Notes: generated by a model not told the origin, from the sequence alone. A stretch of DNA of 64,000 bases from Pararhizobium sp. A13 (GCF_040126305.1 NZ_CP149511.1:496001-560000), one strand, 5' to 3'; counted from the stretch's first letter, positions 44,371 through 53,302 are shown. Numbers and translations are program-made.

Positions 44371-44428
44371 GCTCCCCTCGCACCGTTCATTTCCCTGCGA
44401 GATGATACATCAAGTCGTCAATCGTTGA

Positions 44429-44704
44429 CTATACATCTTGCCGTTCCGGGACCGAATCCAGGTGAAGCAAACCTGCAGCGCGAAACCATTGATGAACACT
44501 GTCTTTGACCGCCGCTTTGGCATCGGCGAGACTTCGAGCCGAGCGAAATTCATAGCACTCCAGCCCATTGCAGTCCGAGATGACCCAACGCCACACCGCT
44601 TCGTTCTCGTGACGTAGAACGTAGGCCAGTTGGTGTTCTCCGAGCATGGCGGCGTACGCATCGTTCCGGATAGATTTCCAGACTATTGGGATTTCCTGCA
44701 GCAT
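44429..44704 (-). CDS. Small hypothetical protein upstream of luxR
   Basis: I start this 91-residue protein at MLQEIPIVWKSIRND, preceded by GAGGGA; the longer open frame lacks a site. It has an alternating beta-alpha look (AYVLRHENEAVWRWVISDCN, then ARSLADAKAAVKDSVHQWF) resembling small proteins of unknown function in rhizobia. It is in the same orientation as luxR, 58 bp upstream. No function can be assigned. Confidence 0.55.
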   Translation of the reverse strand: MLQEIPIVWKSIRNDAYAAMLGEHQLAYVLRHENEAVWRWVISDCNGLECYEFRSARSLADAKAAVKDSVHQWFRAAGLLHLDSVPERQDV

Positions 44705-44726
44705 GTTTTCGCATCCCTCGTTTTCC

Positions 44727-45056
44727 CTAAAGGATCGTGAGATTGAGGTACAAATGAGATGACCCCATTGTTTCATGGATCATGCATATTTCCGCTATTT
44801 CTGCTGCGTACCTGTCGAAGTGCTTCACCGAAAAGCGATCATGGATGCCGATGTAGGCCCGCTGGATGCGCGAAAAGAAGCTTTCGACAGTGTTGATCCC
44901 ATCCTCGGTCTCGTACTCCTTGCTGTGGTTCACCCGTTTCAGTTCCTGCAGGTCCTCGAGATCGTTGTAGCTGAAAATGCTCGTCGGCATGAAGGGCGGC
45001 TTTGGGGCGCAGCCGCAGTCTCTCGAGCGTCGGAAGCGGACCATGCAATCAGTCAC
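44727..45056 (-). pseudogene. IS1595-family transposase remnant
   Basis: The frame contains NDLEDLQELKRVNHSKEYET, GINTVESFFSRIQRAYIGIH and RFSVKHFDRYAAEIA, the C-terminal part of ISXO2/IS1595 transposases. The preceding catalytic HADEHF segment lies in a different frame near 44966-45009, so at least one frameshift is present, and the N-terminal two-thirds is missing. No intact terminal repeats are visible. This is an inactive fragment. Confidence 0.75.
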
Positions 45057-45158
45057 CGTTGCCTCTCACTGTGCGGGGATTCCGCCAACCACCATCCAAA
45101 TGAACAGCGCACCGCGTCGCGCCTGCCAGACACGCAAAGTTCGCTGAAACAATGAATT

Positions 45159-45341
45159 ATACGCATCCTCATTGATCAGAACCCATTTGCCCAGTCTCTG
45201 CGCTCGATGGACATGATGCGCCAAGGCTGGGTTTCGAGTTTGCGCCAGGCATCGCAGCAATGGTCGACGATATTGTCGTAGGATTTGAAGATGCGATTCG
45301 ACAGCCAGTTCTCGCGCATGAAGAGCCAGATTTTCGACGGG
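45159..45341 (-). mobile_element. IS630-family 3'-end fragment (inverted relative to the full copy)
   Basis: This 183-bp stretch is nearly identical, in opposite orientation, to the last part of the IS630 element at 48928-50085, from the terminal ATACGCATCCTCATTGATC to the transposase's NP-V-E-N region. It encodes RENWLSNRIFKSYDNIVDHC and ends at CCCGTCGAAAAT. It keeps the glutamate codon (GAA) that the full copy has lost, but has a 2-bp deletion right after it. The alpha/beta hydrolase stop codon is 2 bp beyond its internal end. Confidence 0.85.
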
Positions 45342-45342
45342 C

Positions 45343-46188
45343 TTACCCGGCCCATGCCGCAATCCGTTCCGCGATCGCCTCGGGGGCCTCTATGTGTAGG
45401 AAGTGACCGACGTCGGGGACGACTTCCATCGCGTGCCGGGCCGCGAACCGATGTCGGTCGTCGACCTGCGCGGGGAGGATGCAGCCGTCGTTGGCACCGT
45501 GAAGCTGCAACAGGGGCACCGCGATCGGCTGAGACAGGCGGCGCGTCGCCCCAAGCATGCCGGGTCGCAGCATCGCCCGGTAGTACTTTAGAGGCGCGGG
45601 CATGCTCGCCCGCAGGTGCTCGTGTAGCTCCGCCTGGAGAGCAGGATCGAGCGAGAAGCCGGGCGACCACTGACGCCAGAGGCGGTCGATGAGGGCGAGA
45701 TCGCGGGCGGTGGCCACCCAGCCGCTTCCAGGCAGTTGAAAGAGCCCCATGTACCAGCTCCGGCGTAGCTGAGCGGGGTGCGTCAGCCGGCTCATGAACG
45801 TGAGTGGGTGAGGGATTGCGAGCGTGACCGCGCGTTCGATCCGCTCCGGCGCTGTGACGCAGGCATCGTATGTGATCAGGGCGCCCCAGTCGTGGCCAAT
45901 CAACTCCACGGGTCGCGCCGGAGACCAGCGGTCGATCAGCGCGAGCACGTCGCTGGTGAGGGCTGCGAAGTCGAACGGCCCCGCGGTCGGGGACGGCGCG
46001 TAACCGCGAAGCCAGGGTGCAACGACGTGACGTCCACGGCGGCCGAGCTCGGCAAGGAAGGGCTTCGCGGTCGGCGGATGGTCCGGGAAGCCGTGCAAGA
46101 CGATCGTCGGTTGACCATCAGGATCACCACCCTGCAGCGCGTGAAAGGTGCCGTGTGGTAGGTCGAAAGTGACGTGTTCGAACTCCAT
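45343..46188 (-). CDS. Alpha/beta hydrolase (epoxide hydrolase/dehalogenase-like)
   Basis: The 281-residue enzyme has the oxyanion motif HGFPDH at residues 32-37, an aspartate nucleophile in GHDWGA (Asp100) and the catalytic histidine in VGHFLHIEAPE. An aspartate rather than serine nucleophile fits epoxide hydrolases and haloalkane dehalogenases. I start at MEFEH, after GAGAAG; the longer open frame runs into the flavin gene region. It begins 10 bp after the upstream oxidoreductase stop and is probably co-transcribed with it. Its last codon lies against the IS630 fragment, so the C-terminus might be altered. Confidence 0.87.
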   Translation of the reverse strand: MEFEHVTFDLPHGTFHALQGGDPDGQPTIVLHGFPDHPPTAKPFLAELGRRGRHVVAPWLRGYAPSPTAGPFDFAALTSDVLALIDRWSPARPVELIGHDWGALITYDACVTAPERIERAVTLAIPHPLTFMSRLTHPAQLRRSWYMGLFQLPGSGWVATARDLALIDRLWRQWSPGFSLDPALQAELHEHLRASMPAPLKYYRAMLRPGMLGATRRLSQPIAVPLLQLHGANDGCILPAQVDDRHRFAARHAMEVVPDVGHFLHIEAPEAIAERIAAWAG

Positions 46189-46198
46189 GTGTGTCTTC

Positions 46199-47092
46199 TC
46201 AAACCAGCATCGACTGCTGGGCGGAGATACCCGCCGTCGCGCCGTGCGATGTTGCCGTGGTGACCGAGGCCATGGCTGGGTTGGCGAGGTCGCCTGCGGC
46301 GTAGATGCCGGGCGTGCTGGTTTCGCGGCGCTCGTCGACCTTGAGGGCGATGCCGAGGGGCGTATCGACCGTGGCGAGTCCCAGTGATTCATGCAGGCTT
46401 GCGGACGGCTTGTTGCGCGGATGCGCGAACAAAATATCGACTGCGACATTGGGGGCGGTATCGAGCTTGACGGTGGCATTATGGCCCCCGTGACGGGCGA
46501 TTTCGGTGATCCGGCCATCAACGACAGGTATGTTGCGGCGCGCCAGATCGGCCCGGATATCGGGTGCAATGTCGTGACCATCGGCGAAGACCGTCAACGT
46601 GTCGGTCCAATCGTGGTAAAGCCTGACATAATTGTGCGACGGCGGGCCGGACCAGACGAGGCCCCAATGCTGGCCGGCGACTTCAAAGCCATCACAATAG
46701 GGGCAGGGCACGATGGATGTGCCCCAGCTTTCGGCAAAGCCCAGAACATCAGGCATCTGGTCGGCAACGCCATAGCTTAGGATCAGGCGGCGCGCCCCAA
46801 GGCTTTCGCCATCGCCAGTGAGGACGGAGAAATTGTCGATGGTGCCGGAGATGCTGTCGGCCCGCGCATTGACCAGCTTGACCGTGGTATAACGCGCCAG
46901 TTGCTGCCGCGCCTCGGCCAGGATGTCCAGCGGTGGCTTGTGATCGTGGCCGAGCAGGCCATGCGAGTGGCCGGCGAAGCGATTGCGCGGCAGGCCGGTA
47001 TCGAGAACGGTGACCTTGCGGCGGGCGCGGCCGAGCTGCAGGGCGGCGGCGAGACCGGCAAAGCTGCCGCCGATGATGATGACGTCATCCAT
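46199..47092 (-). CDS. Thioredoxin-reductase-like FAD/NAD(P) oxidoreductase
   Basis: This 297-residue flavoprotein has the FAD motif in VIIIGGSFAGLAAALQLGRA, a redox-type CPYC in CPYCDGFEVAGQ near residue 140 and the second FAD-binding TPGIYAAGDLANP near the C-terminus. It resembles thioredoxin reductases but is a divergent subgroup that usually sits next to an Rrf2- or MarR-type regulator. The start (ATGGATGACGTC) overlaps the end of an Rrf2-like remnant by 8 bp. It is divergent from the TetR gene. Confidence 0.87.
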   Translation of the reverse strand: MDDVIIIGGSFAGLAAALQLGRARRKVTVLDTGLPRNRFAGHSHGLLGHDHKPPLDILAEARQQLARYTTVKLVNARADSISGTIDNFSVLTGDGESLGARRLILSYGVADQMPDVLGFAESWGTSIVPCPYCDGFEVAGQHWGLVWSGPPSHNYVRLYHDWTDTLTVFADGHDIAPDIRADLARRNIPVVDGRITEIARHGGHNATVKLDTAPNVAVDILFAHPRNKPSASLHESLGLATVDTPLGIALKVDERRETSTPGIYAAGDLANPAMASVTTATSHGATAGISAQQSMLV

Positions 47093-47291
47093 GGTGATGG
47101 GCTCCGTGTTGTGGATGGAGGGGGTTGGGTTGGGCTTGGCGCGCAATATCGTCCAGCGATACGCGCTCGAGACGGGCAGCGAGCAGGGCTTCGGCATCGA
47201 CGAGAAAGTCGCCCATCACTGTGTTGACCGGCCGGACGATGCCGCATTCGATATCGCCGGGCGGCCCAGGGAAGCTTGATTTGGAGGACAC
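47085..47291 (-). pseudogene. C-terminal remnant of an Rrf2-like regulator
   Basis: The frame reads VRPVNTVMGDFLVDAEALLA then ARLERVSLDDIARQAQ, matching the end of Rrf2-family regulators. The N-terminal winged helix is absent, the whole frame has only 68 codons, and it now abuts the TetR promoter. It overlaps the flavoprotein start by 8 bp, the original operon order. It was presumably replaced or deleted when the TetR gene arrived. Confidence 0.5.
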
Positions 47292-47314
47292 CTACGCATT
47301 GCGCGCACCTTTTA

Positions 47315-47330
47315 GATACTATATGGTATC
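47315..47330. promoter_or_regulatory. Near-palindromic operator between the flavoprotein and TetR genes
   Basis: GATACTATATGGTATC is a 16-bp palindrome with one mismatched pair. A further half-site GGATACTGTC lies at 47346-47355. It is in the divergent promoter of the TetR gene and the leftward flavoprotein operon, and is a likely TetR (or former Rrf2) binding site. Confidence 0.6.
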
Positions 47331-47371
47331 GTAAGTCAAGAATTAGGATACTGTCAAGGACTGGAATTGTC

Positions 47372-48019
47372 GTGACCGAAAACAGCCAGGCCCGGCGCGG
47401 CCGGCCCGCCAACGAGGCGCTTGGCCAAACGATAGTCGACGCCGCGTGCGAACTCTTTGTGGAATTGGGTTTTCAAGCGACGACATTGGACAAGGTCGCC
47501 CAGCGAGCGAGGATATCCAAGCTCAGCATCTATCGGCACTTCGAGAACAAGGAGGCGCTGTTCAGTGCGGCCATCGCGGCCCACTGCCATCAGTTTGCAC
47601 CACAGGCTCTTATTGAAGGCGTCGACGGTTCGGCAGAACATCAGCTCATGGCGGTGGGAACATCCCTGCTTCGCACGCTGTTGAGCCCGGACGTCCGCAG
47701 TGTCGAAGCCATGATCATGGCCGACAAGACGAATCAAAAGTCGTTAAGCAAGCTCCATTACGAAGCCGGCCCCGCCTATGTCATCGCCCAAATCGAGGCC
47801 CTGTTGCGTCAGTTGCACGCGAAGGCGGTTCTGAACGTGCCCGATCCTCTCCGGTCCGCCCGCTTGTTTGCCGCGCTTATCAAAGGATCCGATCTCTTGA
47901 TTATCGCACGCTTCGATCAGGCGAGAGCAGAGGACGACAACGAAATCGAATCCTATTGCCGGTCCGCCGTCGCCATGTTCGTCGCCGCACACGGTGGGAA
48001 CGACCACGCGGGCGGATAG
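47372..48019 (+). CDS. TetR-family transcriptional regulator
   Basis: The 215-residue protein has the TetR HTH (TIVDAACELFVELGFQATTL, then KVAQRARISKLSIYRHFENK) and a C-terminal helical ligand domain. I start at the GTG of VTENSQARRGRP, which gives the usual charged lead-in; the upstream extension covers the operator. It probably represses itself and the divergent flavoprotein-hydrolase operon, and is followed after 35 bp by the methyltransferase gene. Confidence 0.88.
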   Translation: MTENSQARRGRPANEALGQTIVDAACELFVELGFQATTLDKVAQRARISKLSIYRHFENKEALFSAAIAAHCHQFAPQALIEGVDGSAEHQLMAVGTSLLRTLLSPDVRSVEAMIMADKTNQKSLSKLHYEAGPAYVIAQIEALLRQLHAKAVLNVPDPLRSARLFAALIKGSDLLIIARFDQARAEDDNEIESYCRSAVAMFVAAHGGNDHAGG

Positions 48020-48054
48020 CCTGGTTAAGAACGGATCAGAACAAAGGATATGGC

Positions 48055-48918
48055 ATGACAGAGAAAAATGTTTATCAGGTAGCCGACTGGAAAGGCCAAA
48101 GCGGGGAGCGCTGGGTCACTTACCAGGCCCGGCTCGATGCCATGATGGCGGTGTTCGGCCAGGCCGCGATCGAAGCCGCCGCGCCCGCCATGGGCGAACG
48201 CGTGCTGGACGTCGGCTGCGGCGCGGGGGCGTCTAGTCTGGATCTGGCCGCCCGCGTCGGCGCGGGGGGCCATGTGCTAGGCGTGGACATATCCGAACCG
48301 CTGATCGGCAGAGCGCGCGCGCTAGCGCCGCAGGATACGCCGGCCGTGTTCCAGGTGGCCGACGCCAGCAGCACCGAGTTGCCCGAGGGCGCGTTCGACA
48401 TCCTGTTCTCGCGTTTCGGAGTGATGTTCTTTGACGATCCTACGGCGGCGTTCGCGCATATGCGCCGTGCGCTCAAGCCGGACGCGCGGGTCGCTTTCGT
48501 CTGCTGGCGCGGCATGGCCGAGAACGATTGGGTGCGCTTGCCGATGGGCGCGATGAAGGGCATCCTCCCGCCGATGACGCCGCCCGGTCCCGAAGCGCCC
48601 GGCCCGTTCTCGTTTGGCGACCAGGGGCGGGTGGCGCGTATTCTAACGGTGGCTGGCTTCACCGATGTCGCTATCGCGCCCCTCGATGCCTCCATCCCGT
48701 TCGGCAAGGGGGAGACGCGGGACGCGGCGCTCGACGACGCGGTGAAGATGACACTCGAGGTCGGCCCGCTGGCGCGCTCTCTCGCTGATCAGCCCGACGA
48801 TATCCGCGCCCGCGCCTCGGCTGCGGTTCGTGCCGTCTTCGCGGGCTGCCCCGGTGAGCGGTCGGTGATGATCGACGGCGCGGCGTGGATCGTCACGGCG
48901 CGCAATCCGGCAAGCTGA
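48055..48918 (+). CDS. SAM-dependent class I methyltransferase
   Basis: This 287-residue protein has motif I VLDVGCGAGASSLDLA near residue 52, the acidic end of strand 2 in VLGVDISEP and motif III-like ALKPDARVAFVCWRG, a UbiE/COQ5-type class I methyltransferase. The substrate is unknown. It starts 35 bp after the TetR gene and ends 9 bp before the IS630 insertion site. It may belong with the TetR-controlled hydrolase and flavoprotein as a detoxification or small-molecule modification set; this is inference. Confidence 0.87.
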   Translation: MTEKNVYQVADWKGQSGERWVTYQARLDAMMAVFGQAAIEAAAPAMGERVLDVGCGAGASSLDLAARVGAGGHVLGVDISEPLIGRARALAPQDTPAVFQVADASSTELPEGAFDILFSRFGVMFFDDPTAAFAHMRRALKPDARVAFVCWRGMAENDWVRLPMGAMKGILPPMTPPGPEAPGPFSFGDQGRVARILTVAGFTDVAIAPLDASIPFGKGETRDAALDDAVKMTLEVGPLARSLADQPDDIRARASAAVRAVFAGCPGERSVMIDGAAWIVTARNPAS

Positions 48919-48927
48919 CAGGGATTA

Positions 48928-50085
48928 ATACGCCCTCTTGCTGAGTTAGACACTTGAGCTTCCCAAATGACGATGAATCAGAATCTCTGTTGCAAACGGG
49001 AGGTTTGCGATGGGAGCAGCGATTTCATTACGGGCGGATTTTGACGCGGAAGGTCTTCGGCGTCTGGCCCGCAAGAGCAAGCATGCGGCGCAGGCGCGTC
49101 GTCTTTTGGCGCTTGCCTTGATCTATGGCGGAGGCTCGCGCTCGAATGCAGCGCGTCTTGGCAATGTCACCCTTCAGATCGTGCGTGACTGGGTCTTGCG
49201 GTTCAATGCGAATGGCCCCGACGGGCTGATCGATGGCAAGTCTCCCGGACCCAAGTCACGCTTGAACGATGCGCAGCGGACGGCGCCGGCAAGGGCCATC
49301 GAACAGGGACCGACGCCCTATCTCGACGGTGTCGTGCGCTGGCGTCTGTGTGATCTGGCCCAGTGGCTCTGGGAGGCGTTTCGTGTGTCGGTGAGCGAAC
49401 AGACGCTGAGCCGGGAGGTGCGTGCCATGGGCTACCGCAAACTGGCAGCGCGACCGAAACATCATGCGCAGGACCCTCAAGCGAGTGAGGCGTTTAAAAA
49501 AACTTCCCCTGCCGCAGTGGCACAGATCGCAAACGGGGCCGCTCAAGGCAAGCGAATAGAAATCTGGTTTCAGGACGAGGCCCGGATCGGTCAAAAGAAC
49601 AAGATCACCCGCCGCTGGGCAAAGCGGGGCTCAAGGCCGTCCGCGCCGCATGATCAGCGCACACGCTCAGCCTATATCTTCGGTGCCATCTGCCCCAAGC
49701 TCGGCAAGGCTGCCGCTCTCGTGATGCCCTGGTGTGATACTTACGCCATGAACAAACATCTTGCAGAAATATCCCATCATGTTGCCGATGACGCGCATGC
49801 CATCCTCGTCATGGACCAAGCGGGATGGCACATGTCCAACAATCTCGTCGTGCCGGACAACATCACGATCCTGCCCCTCCCGCCTAAATCGTCGGAGAAC
49901 CCCGTCAAAAATCTCTGGCTCTTCATGCGCGAGAACTGGCTGTCGAACCGCATCTTCAAATCCTACGACAATATCGTCGACCATTGCTGCGATGCCTGGC
50001 GCAAACTTGAAACCCAGCCTTTGCGCATCATGTCCATCGGGCGCAGAGACTGGGCAAATGGGTTCTGATCAATGAGGATGCGTAT
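48928..50085 (+). mobile_element. IS630-family insertion sequence, complete, with TA target duplication
   Basis: A 1158-bp element. The left end begins ATACGCCCTCTTGCTGAG and the right end, read inward, ATACGCATCCTCATTGATC; they are imperfect inverted repeats. TA flanks both sides (48926-48927 and 50086-50087), the target duplication typical of IS630/Tc1-mariner elements. It carries one transposase gene. An inverted 183-bp copy of its 3' end is at 45159-45341. Confidence 0.85.
49010..50068 (+). CDS. IS630-family transposase with damaged catalytic triad
   Basis: The 352-residue protein has an N-terminal HTH region and a DDE domain: first Asp in IEIWFQDEARIG and second in LVMDQAGWHMSN. The third residue should be the glutamate of SPELNPVEN, but the sequence reads SSENPVKN: one residue is missing and the glutamate is lysine (AAA). 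The truncated sister copy still has GAA there. The open frame is otherwise intact, with a GGGAGG site before the ATG. Transposition by this copy alone is unlikely. Confidence 0.92.
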   Translation: MGAAISLRADFDAEGLRRLARKSKHAAQARRLLALALIYGGGSRSNAARLGNVTLQIVRDWVLRFNANGPDGLIDGKSPGPKSRLNDAQRTAPARAIEQGPTPYLDGVVRWRLCDLAQWLWEAFRVSVSEQTLSREVRAMGYRKLAARPKHHAQDPQASEAFKKTSPAAVAQIANGAAQGKRIEIWFQDEARIGQKNKITRRWAKRGSRPSAPHDQRTRSAYIFGAICPKLGKAAALVMPWCDTYAMNKHLAEISHHVADDAHAILVMDQAGWHMSNNLVVPDNITILPLPPKSSENPVKNLWLFMRENWLSNRIFKSYDNIVDHCCDAWRKLETQPLRIMSIGRRDWANGF

Positions 50086-50122
50086 TACTGTGAGACATCG
50101 GCGAGGACCGAGCGTGCAGCGA

Positions 50123-51715
50123 TCACTCGGGCAACCCGGCCAGCCGTAGTCCATCCGCGAACCGCGCCAGATCTTCCGGGCGATGGATCGGGAGCCAGTC
50201 CTTGAGATTGGAGACGCGAAGCGACGGATCGAGCGTGCGCAGGCGCTGCATCGCCTGCCTCGCTTCGTCGATACGCCCGGCAAGCGCGTGGCTTGCCGCT
50301 ACCAGGGCGACCGCGACCAGGAGGCTGGGCAGGTTCCCGAGCGCCTTTTCTGCCCAGGCCAAGGCGGAATCGTAGCTTCCGGAGAAGAAATGCGCGAGCG
50401 CCGTCCCGGCCTGCATGCGGAACATTTCCGGATCCAGCGGGCTCAGGCGAACGGCATGAGTGAGATCCTCGATTGCGCTTTCCCTTTCACCACGGAAAAC
50501 GCGCAGGACGCCGCCGAGGAACCAGGCCGGGGCGAAGTTGGGATTGAGCAACCGTGCCCTGTCGATGAGTGCTATGCCGCCGTCGAGGTCGCCGGTGAGG
50601 TGACCGAGTGCGTGGCCGCCTCTGGTCAGCGCGACCGCATCGTTCCGGCCAAGTTCCACCGCCAGCCGCGCCAGGCGCCCGCCCTCGGCGATCTCTTCAG
50701 CCCGGTCCGTCATCCAACCGTTGAGCTTGCGCCAGAAATGGCACCAGGCCGCCCCGCCATAGGCTGAAGCGAATTCAGGGTCGAGCTCGATCGCCTTGTA
50801 AAACAAAGCCAGCGCCGCCTCGATTGCTTCGCGGGTTCCGATATGCAAATTCGCCATGCCGCGCAGATAATAGTCGTAGGCGTCCAGGCTTTCCGTTGGC
50901 TTGCGCTTGGCGCGCTCGATCTCCGCCCGCTCGAGTTGGGGAGCGATCGCGCCGACGACGCTTTCAGCGATCCGGTCCTGTAGTTCGAAGATGTCGTCGA
51001 ATGTACCTTCGAAGCGCTCTGCCCAGAGATGCGTCCCCGTCGTTGCATCGATGAGCTGCCCGGTAATGCGCACCTTGTTCCCCAACTTGCGCACGCTGCC
51101 TTCCAGCACATAGCGCACGCCAAGCTCCCGGCTCACCTCCTTCACGTCCACGGCGCGATCCTTGTAGGTGAAACTGGAATTGCGTGCGATGACGAATAGC
51201 CACCGGACGCGCGACAGGGCTGTGATGATGTCCTCCACCACGCCGTCAGTGAAATATTGCTGCTCCGGGTCGCCACTCAAGTTCTGGAAGGGCAAGACGG
51301 TAATGGAGGGCTTGTTGGGAAGGACGAGCGCGGGCGGCGCGCCCCTTGGCTCGCCGGAGCCGTCTTTGATGTTCGGCCCATCGGGCTGTCGCTCATCCCC
51401 AACCTCGCCAGGACTGATCTCGCCGACGAAGCGGAAGCCCTTGCGGGCCACCGTCCGGACCAGGCGCTGTTCCTCACCGTTGTCACCGATTGCCTTGCGA
51501 ACCGCGTTGATGTGGCTGGTGATCGTCGATTCCGAGACGATCCGGCCCCCCCACACTGCCTGCAGCAAGTCGTCCTTGCTGGCGACGCGATCGCGGTTCG
51601 TGATGAGATGCAGCAGTAGGTCGAAAACCTTTGGCCCCACGGCTACGACTTGCCCGCAGAGGGTCAGTTCCCGGCGCCCTGGATCGAGCACGTAGTCTCC
51701 AAACATGAACCGCAC
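50123..51715 (-). CDS. CadC-like winged-helix regulator with TolB-like and TPR domains
   Basis: The 530-residue protein has an OmpR/CadC-type DNA-binding domain (residues about 1-100; GPKVFDLLLHLITNRDRVAS, VRTVARKGFRFVG), a FlgO/TolB-like domain (about 130-270; ITVLPFQNLSGDPEQQYFTD, YVLEGSVRKLGNKVRITGQL) and TPR repeats to the C-terminus. No membrane helix is visible, so unlike CadC it is soluble. The start is GTG at 51715 or ATG at 51706. It is divergent from the SDR-cupin-pump cluster and may control it. Confidence 0.87.
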   Translation of the reverse strand: MRFMFGDYVLDPGRRELTLCGQVVAVGPKVFDLLLHLITNRDRVASKDDLLQAVWGGRIVSESTITSHINAVRKAIGDNGEEQRLVRTVARKGFRFVGEISPGEVGDERQPDGPNIKDGSGEPRGAPPALVLPNKPSITVLPFQNLSGDPEQQYFTDGVVEDIITALSRVRWLFVIARNSSFTYKDRAVDVKEVSRELGVRYVLEGSVRKLGNKVRITGQLIDATTGTHLWAERFEGTFDDIFELQDRIAESVVGAIAPQLERAEIERAKRKPTESLDAYDYYLRGMANLHIGTREAIEAALALFYKAIELDPEFASAYGGAAWCHFWRKLNGWMTDRAEEIAEGGRLARLAVELGRNDAVALTRGGHALGHLTGDLDGGIALIDRARLLNPNFAPAWFLGGVLRVFRGERESAIEDLTHAVRLSPLDPEMFRMQAGTALAHFFSGSYDSALAWAEKALGNLPSLLVAVALVAASHALAGRIDEARQAMQRLRTLDPSLRVSNLKDWLPIHRPEDLARFADGLRLAGLPE

Positions 51716-51959
51716 GTCGGCACCCCTGGCTGAGCGCTTCGGCTCCTTAGCCGAGCAGCTGGCGAATGTTTCCGCTCATTGATAGCACGGCAACGCGTGG
51801 TTAGAGCATTCCATCCCGATCGGGCAACCGTCTTGGATGAATAACCAAGCTTTCCTGAAGGATAATTCAAGGCGACGGCAAGGACTTGCTCGGAGCGCCC
51901 AGGCACTCTCAACCCACATCGACGGCAATGGTTGCGGTCGGCTGAGACGGAGAGAAGCC

Positions 51960-52712
51960 ATGAAGATTGTCGTGATCGGAGGCACCGGCCTCATCGGAAC
52001 GAAACTCGTGAAGAACCTCAAGGAACGCGGGCATGACGTGCTCGCAGCCTCCCCCAACACGGGCGTGAACAGCATCACCCGCGAAGGCCTGGCTGAAGCA
52101 ATGAATGAGGCTGAGGTCGTCGTCGATGTGGCGAACGCGCCGGTATGGGAAGACAAAGCCGTCCTCGAGTTTTTCGAGACGTCGGGTCGTAACCTGCTGG
52201 CAGCGGAAGCTGCCGCCGGCGTCCGCCACCATGTTGCCCTGTCGATTGTTGGTAGCGAACGACTACCTGACAACGGCTATTTCCGGGCGAAGGTCGCGCA
52301 GGAAAACCTCATCAAGGCGTCCGGCATTCCCTACACGATCCTGCGCGCCACTCAGTTCTTCGAGTTTGTCGGCGGCATTGCCCAGTCGGCCGCCGTCGGC
52401 GACGAGATTCGCCTGTCGCCGGCGCTGTTCCAGCCGATCGCGTCCGACGACGTTGCAGCGGCGCTCGCTGAAGTCTCGGTCTCACCGCCGGTCAACGGTA
52501 TGGTCGAAGTCGCAGGCCCGGAGGCCATCCCGCTTGACGAACTCGTCAGGCGCTTCCTGCGCGCAACGCAGGACACGCGGAAGGTCGTGCCGGACGTCCA
52601 CGCGCGCTACTTCGGCGCCATTCTCGACGATCAATCGCTGACCCCCGGCAAGAACCCGCGCATCGGCGCGATCCGGTTCGAGGACTGGCTCGGCCAGCAA
52701 GCCGCACACTGA
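51960..52712 (+). CDS. NmrA-like NAD(P)-binding oxidoreductase
   Basis: A 250-residue atypical SDR with the dinucleotide motif GGTGLIG at residues 7-13 and the NmrA-like segment YFRAKVAQENLIKASGIPYT. These proteins act as redox sensors or reductases; a Tyr-Lys pair (YFRAK) is present. It starts after GGAGAGAAGCC. It is the first gene of the rightward cluster (SDR, cupin, HlyD, MFS) divergent from the CadC-like regulator. The substrate is unknown. Confidence 0.87.
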   Translation: MKIVVIGGTGLIGTKLVKNLKERGHDVLAASPNTGVNSITREGLAEAMNEAEVVVDVANAPVWEDKAVLEFFETSGRNLLAAEAAAGVRHHVALSIVGSERLPDNGYFRAKVAQENLIKASGIPYTILRATQFFEFVGGIAQSAAVGDEIRLSPALFQPIASDDVAAALAEVSVSPPVNGMVEVAGPEAIPLDELVRRFLRATQDTRKVVPDVHARYFGAILDDQSLTPGKNPRIGAIRFEDWLGQQAAH

Positions 52713-52791
52713 GGCTACCACGGACAAATCAGAAAGTCGTCGGCCCTTCACCGGCCGGCCTTCACGACAGACCTCTTCAAGGAGAATTGCA

Positions 52792-53205
52792 ATGTTGACA
52801 CGATTTCTCTCGGCCGTTGCTTTCGCATCGCTCTCGATCACAGCAGCCTCGGCCGGCGACCCGCCGGCGGGCAAGGTGACGGTGGTGTTCGACCGCGCTC
52901 TTCCCAACGTCCCCGGCAAGAGCATGAAGGGTGTGCTCGTCGAATACGAGCCGGGCGGCGCATCGCCGGCCCACACGCATCCGAACTCCGCCTTCATCTA
53001 TGCAACGGTTCTTGATGGCGCGATCCGCAGCAGCGTCAACGGCGCGCCCGAACGGGTCTACAACGCCGGCGAAAACTTCTACGAAGAGCCCGGCTCCCAT
53101 CACGGCGTGAGCGCGAACGCCAGCGACACGGAACCTGCTCGCCTGGTGGCCGTGTTCGTCCTCGATAGCGACGAAAAGGAACTGACCACGCCCACCAAGG
53201 AATGA
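52792..53205 (+). CDS. Exported cupin-domain protein
   Basis: This 137-residue protein has a signal peptide (MLTRFLSAVAFASLSITAAS, cleavage after ASA) and one cupin barrel with the metal motif PAHTHPNSAFIYATVLDG and the second motif GSHHGVSANASD. Candidate metal ligands are the two histidines in HTH, a glutamate or asparagine position (NSAFIY) and the HH pair. It is probably a small periplasmic metal-dependent protein. GGAGAA precedes the ATG. It shares the cluster with the pump genes. Confidence 0.85.
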   Translation: MLTRFLSAVAFASLSITAASAGDPPAGKVTVVFDRALPNVPGKSMKGVLVEYEPGGASPAHTHPNSAFIYATVLDGAIRSSVNGAPERVYNAGENFYEEPGSHHGVSANASDTEPARLVAVFVLDSDEKELTTPTKE

Positions 53206-53302
53206 ACTGATCGAAGCTCTCGTCGACGCCCGGCGGCTCGGCGGCAGGTACTGCCGCCTGGGGCTGCTGCGCGGTCATCGGCATTCAACAGGGAATGAGA
53301 CA

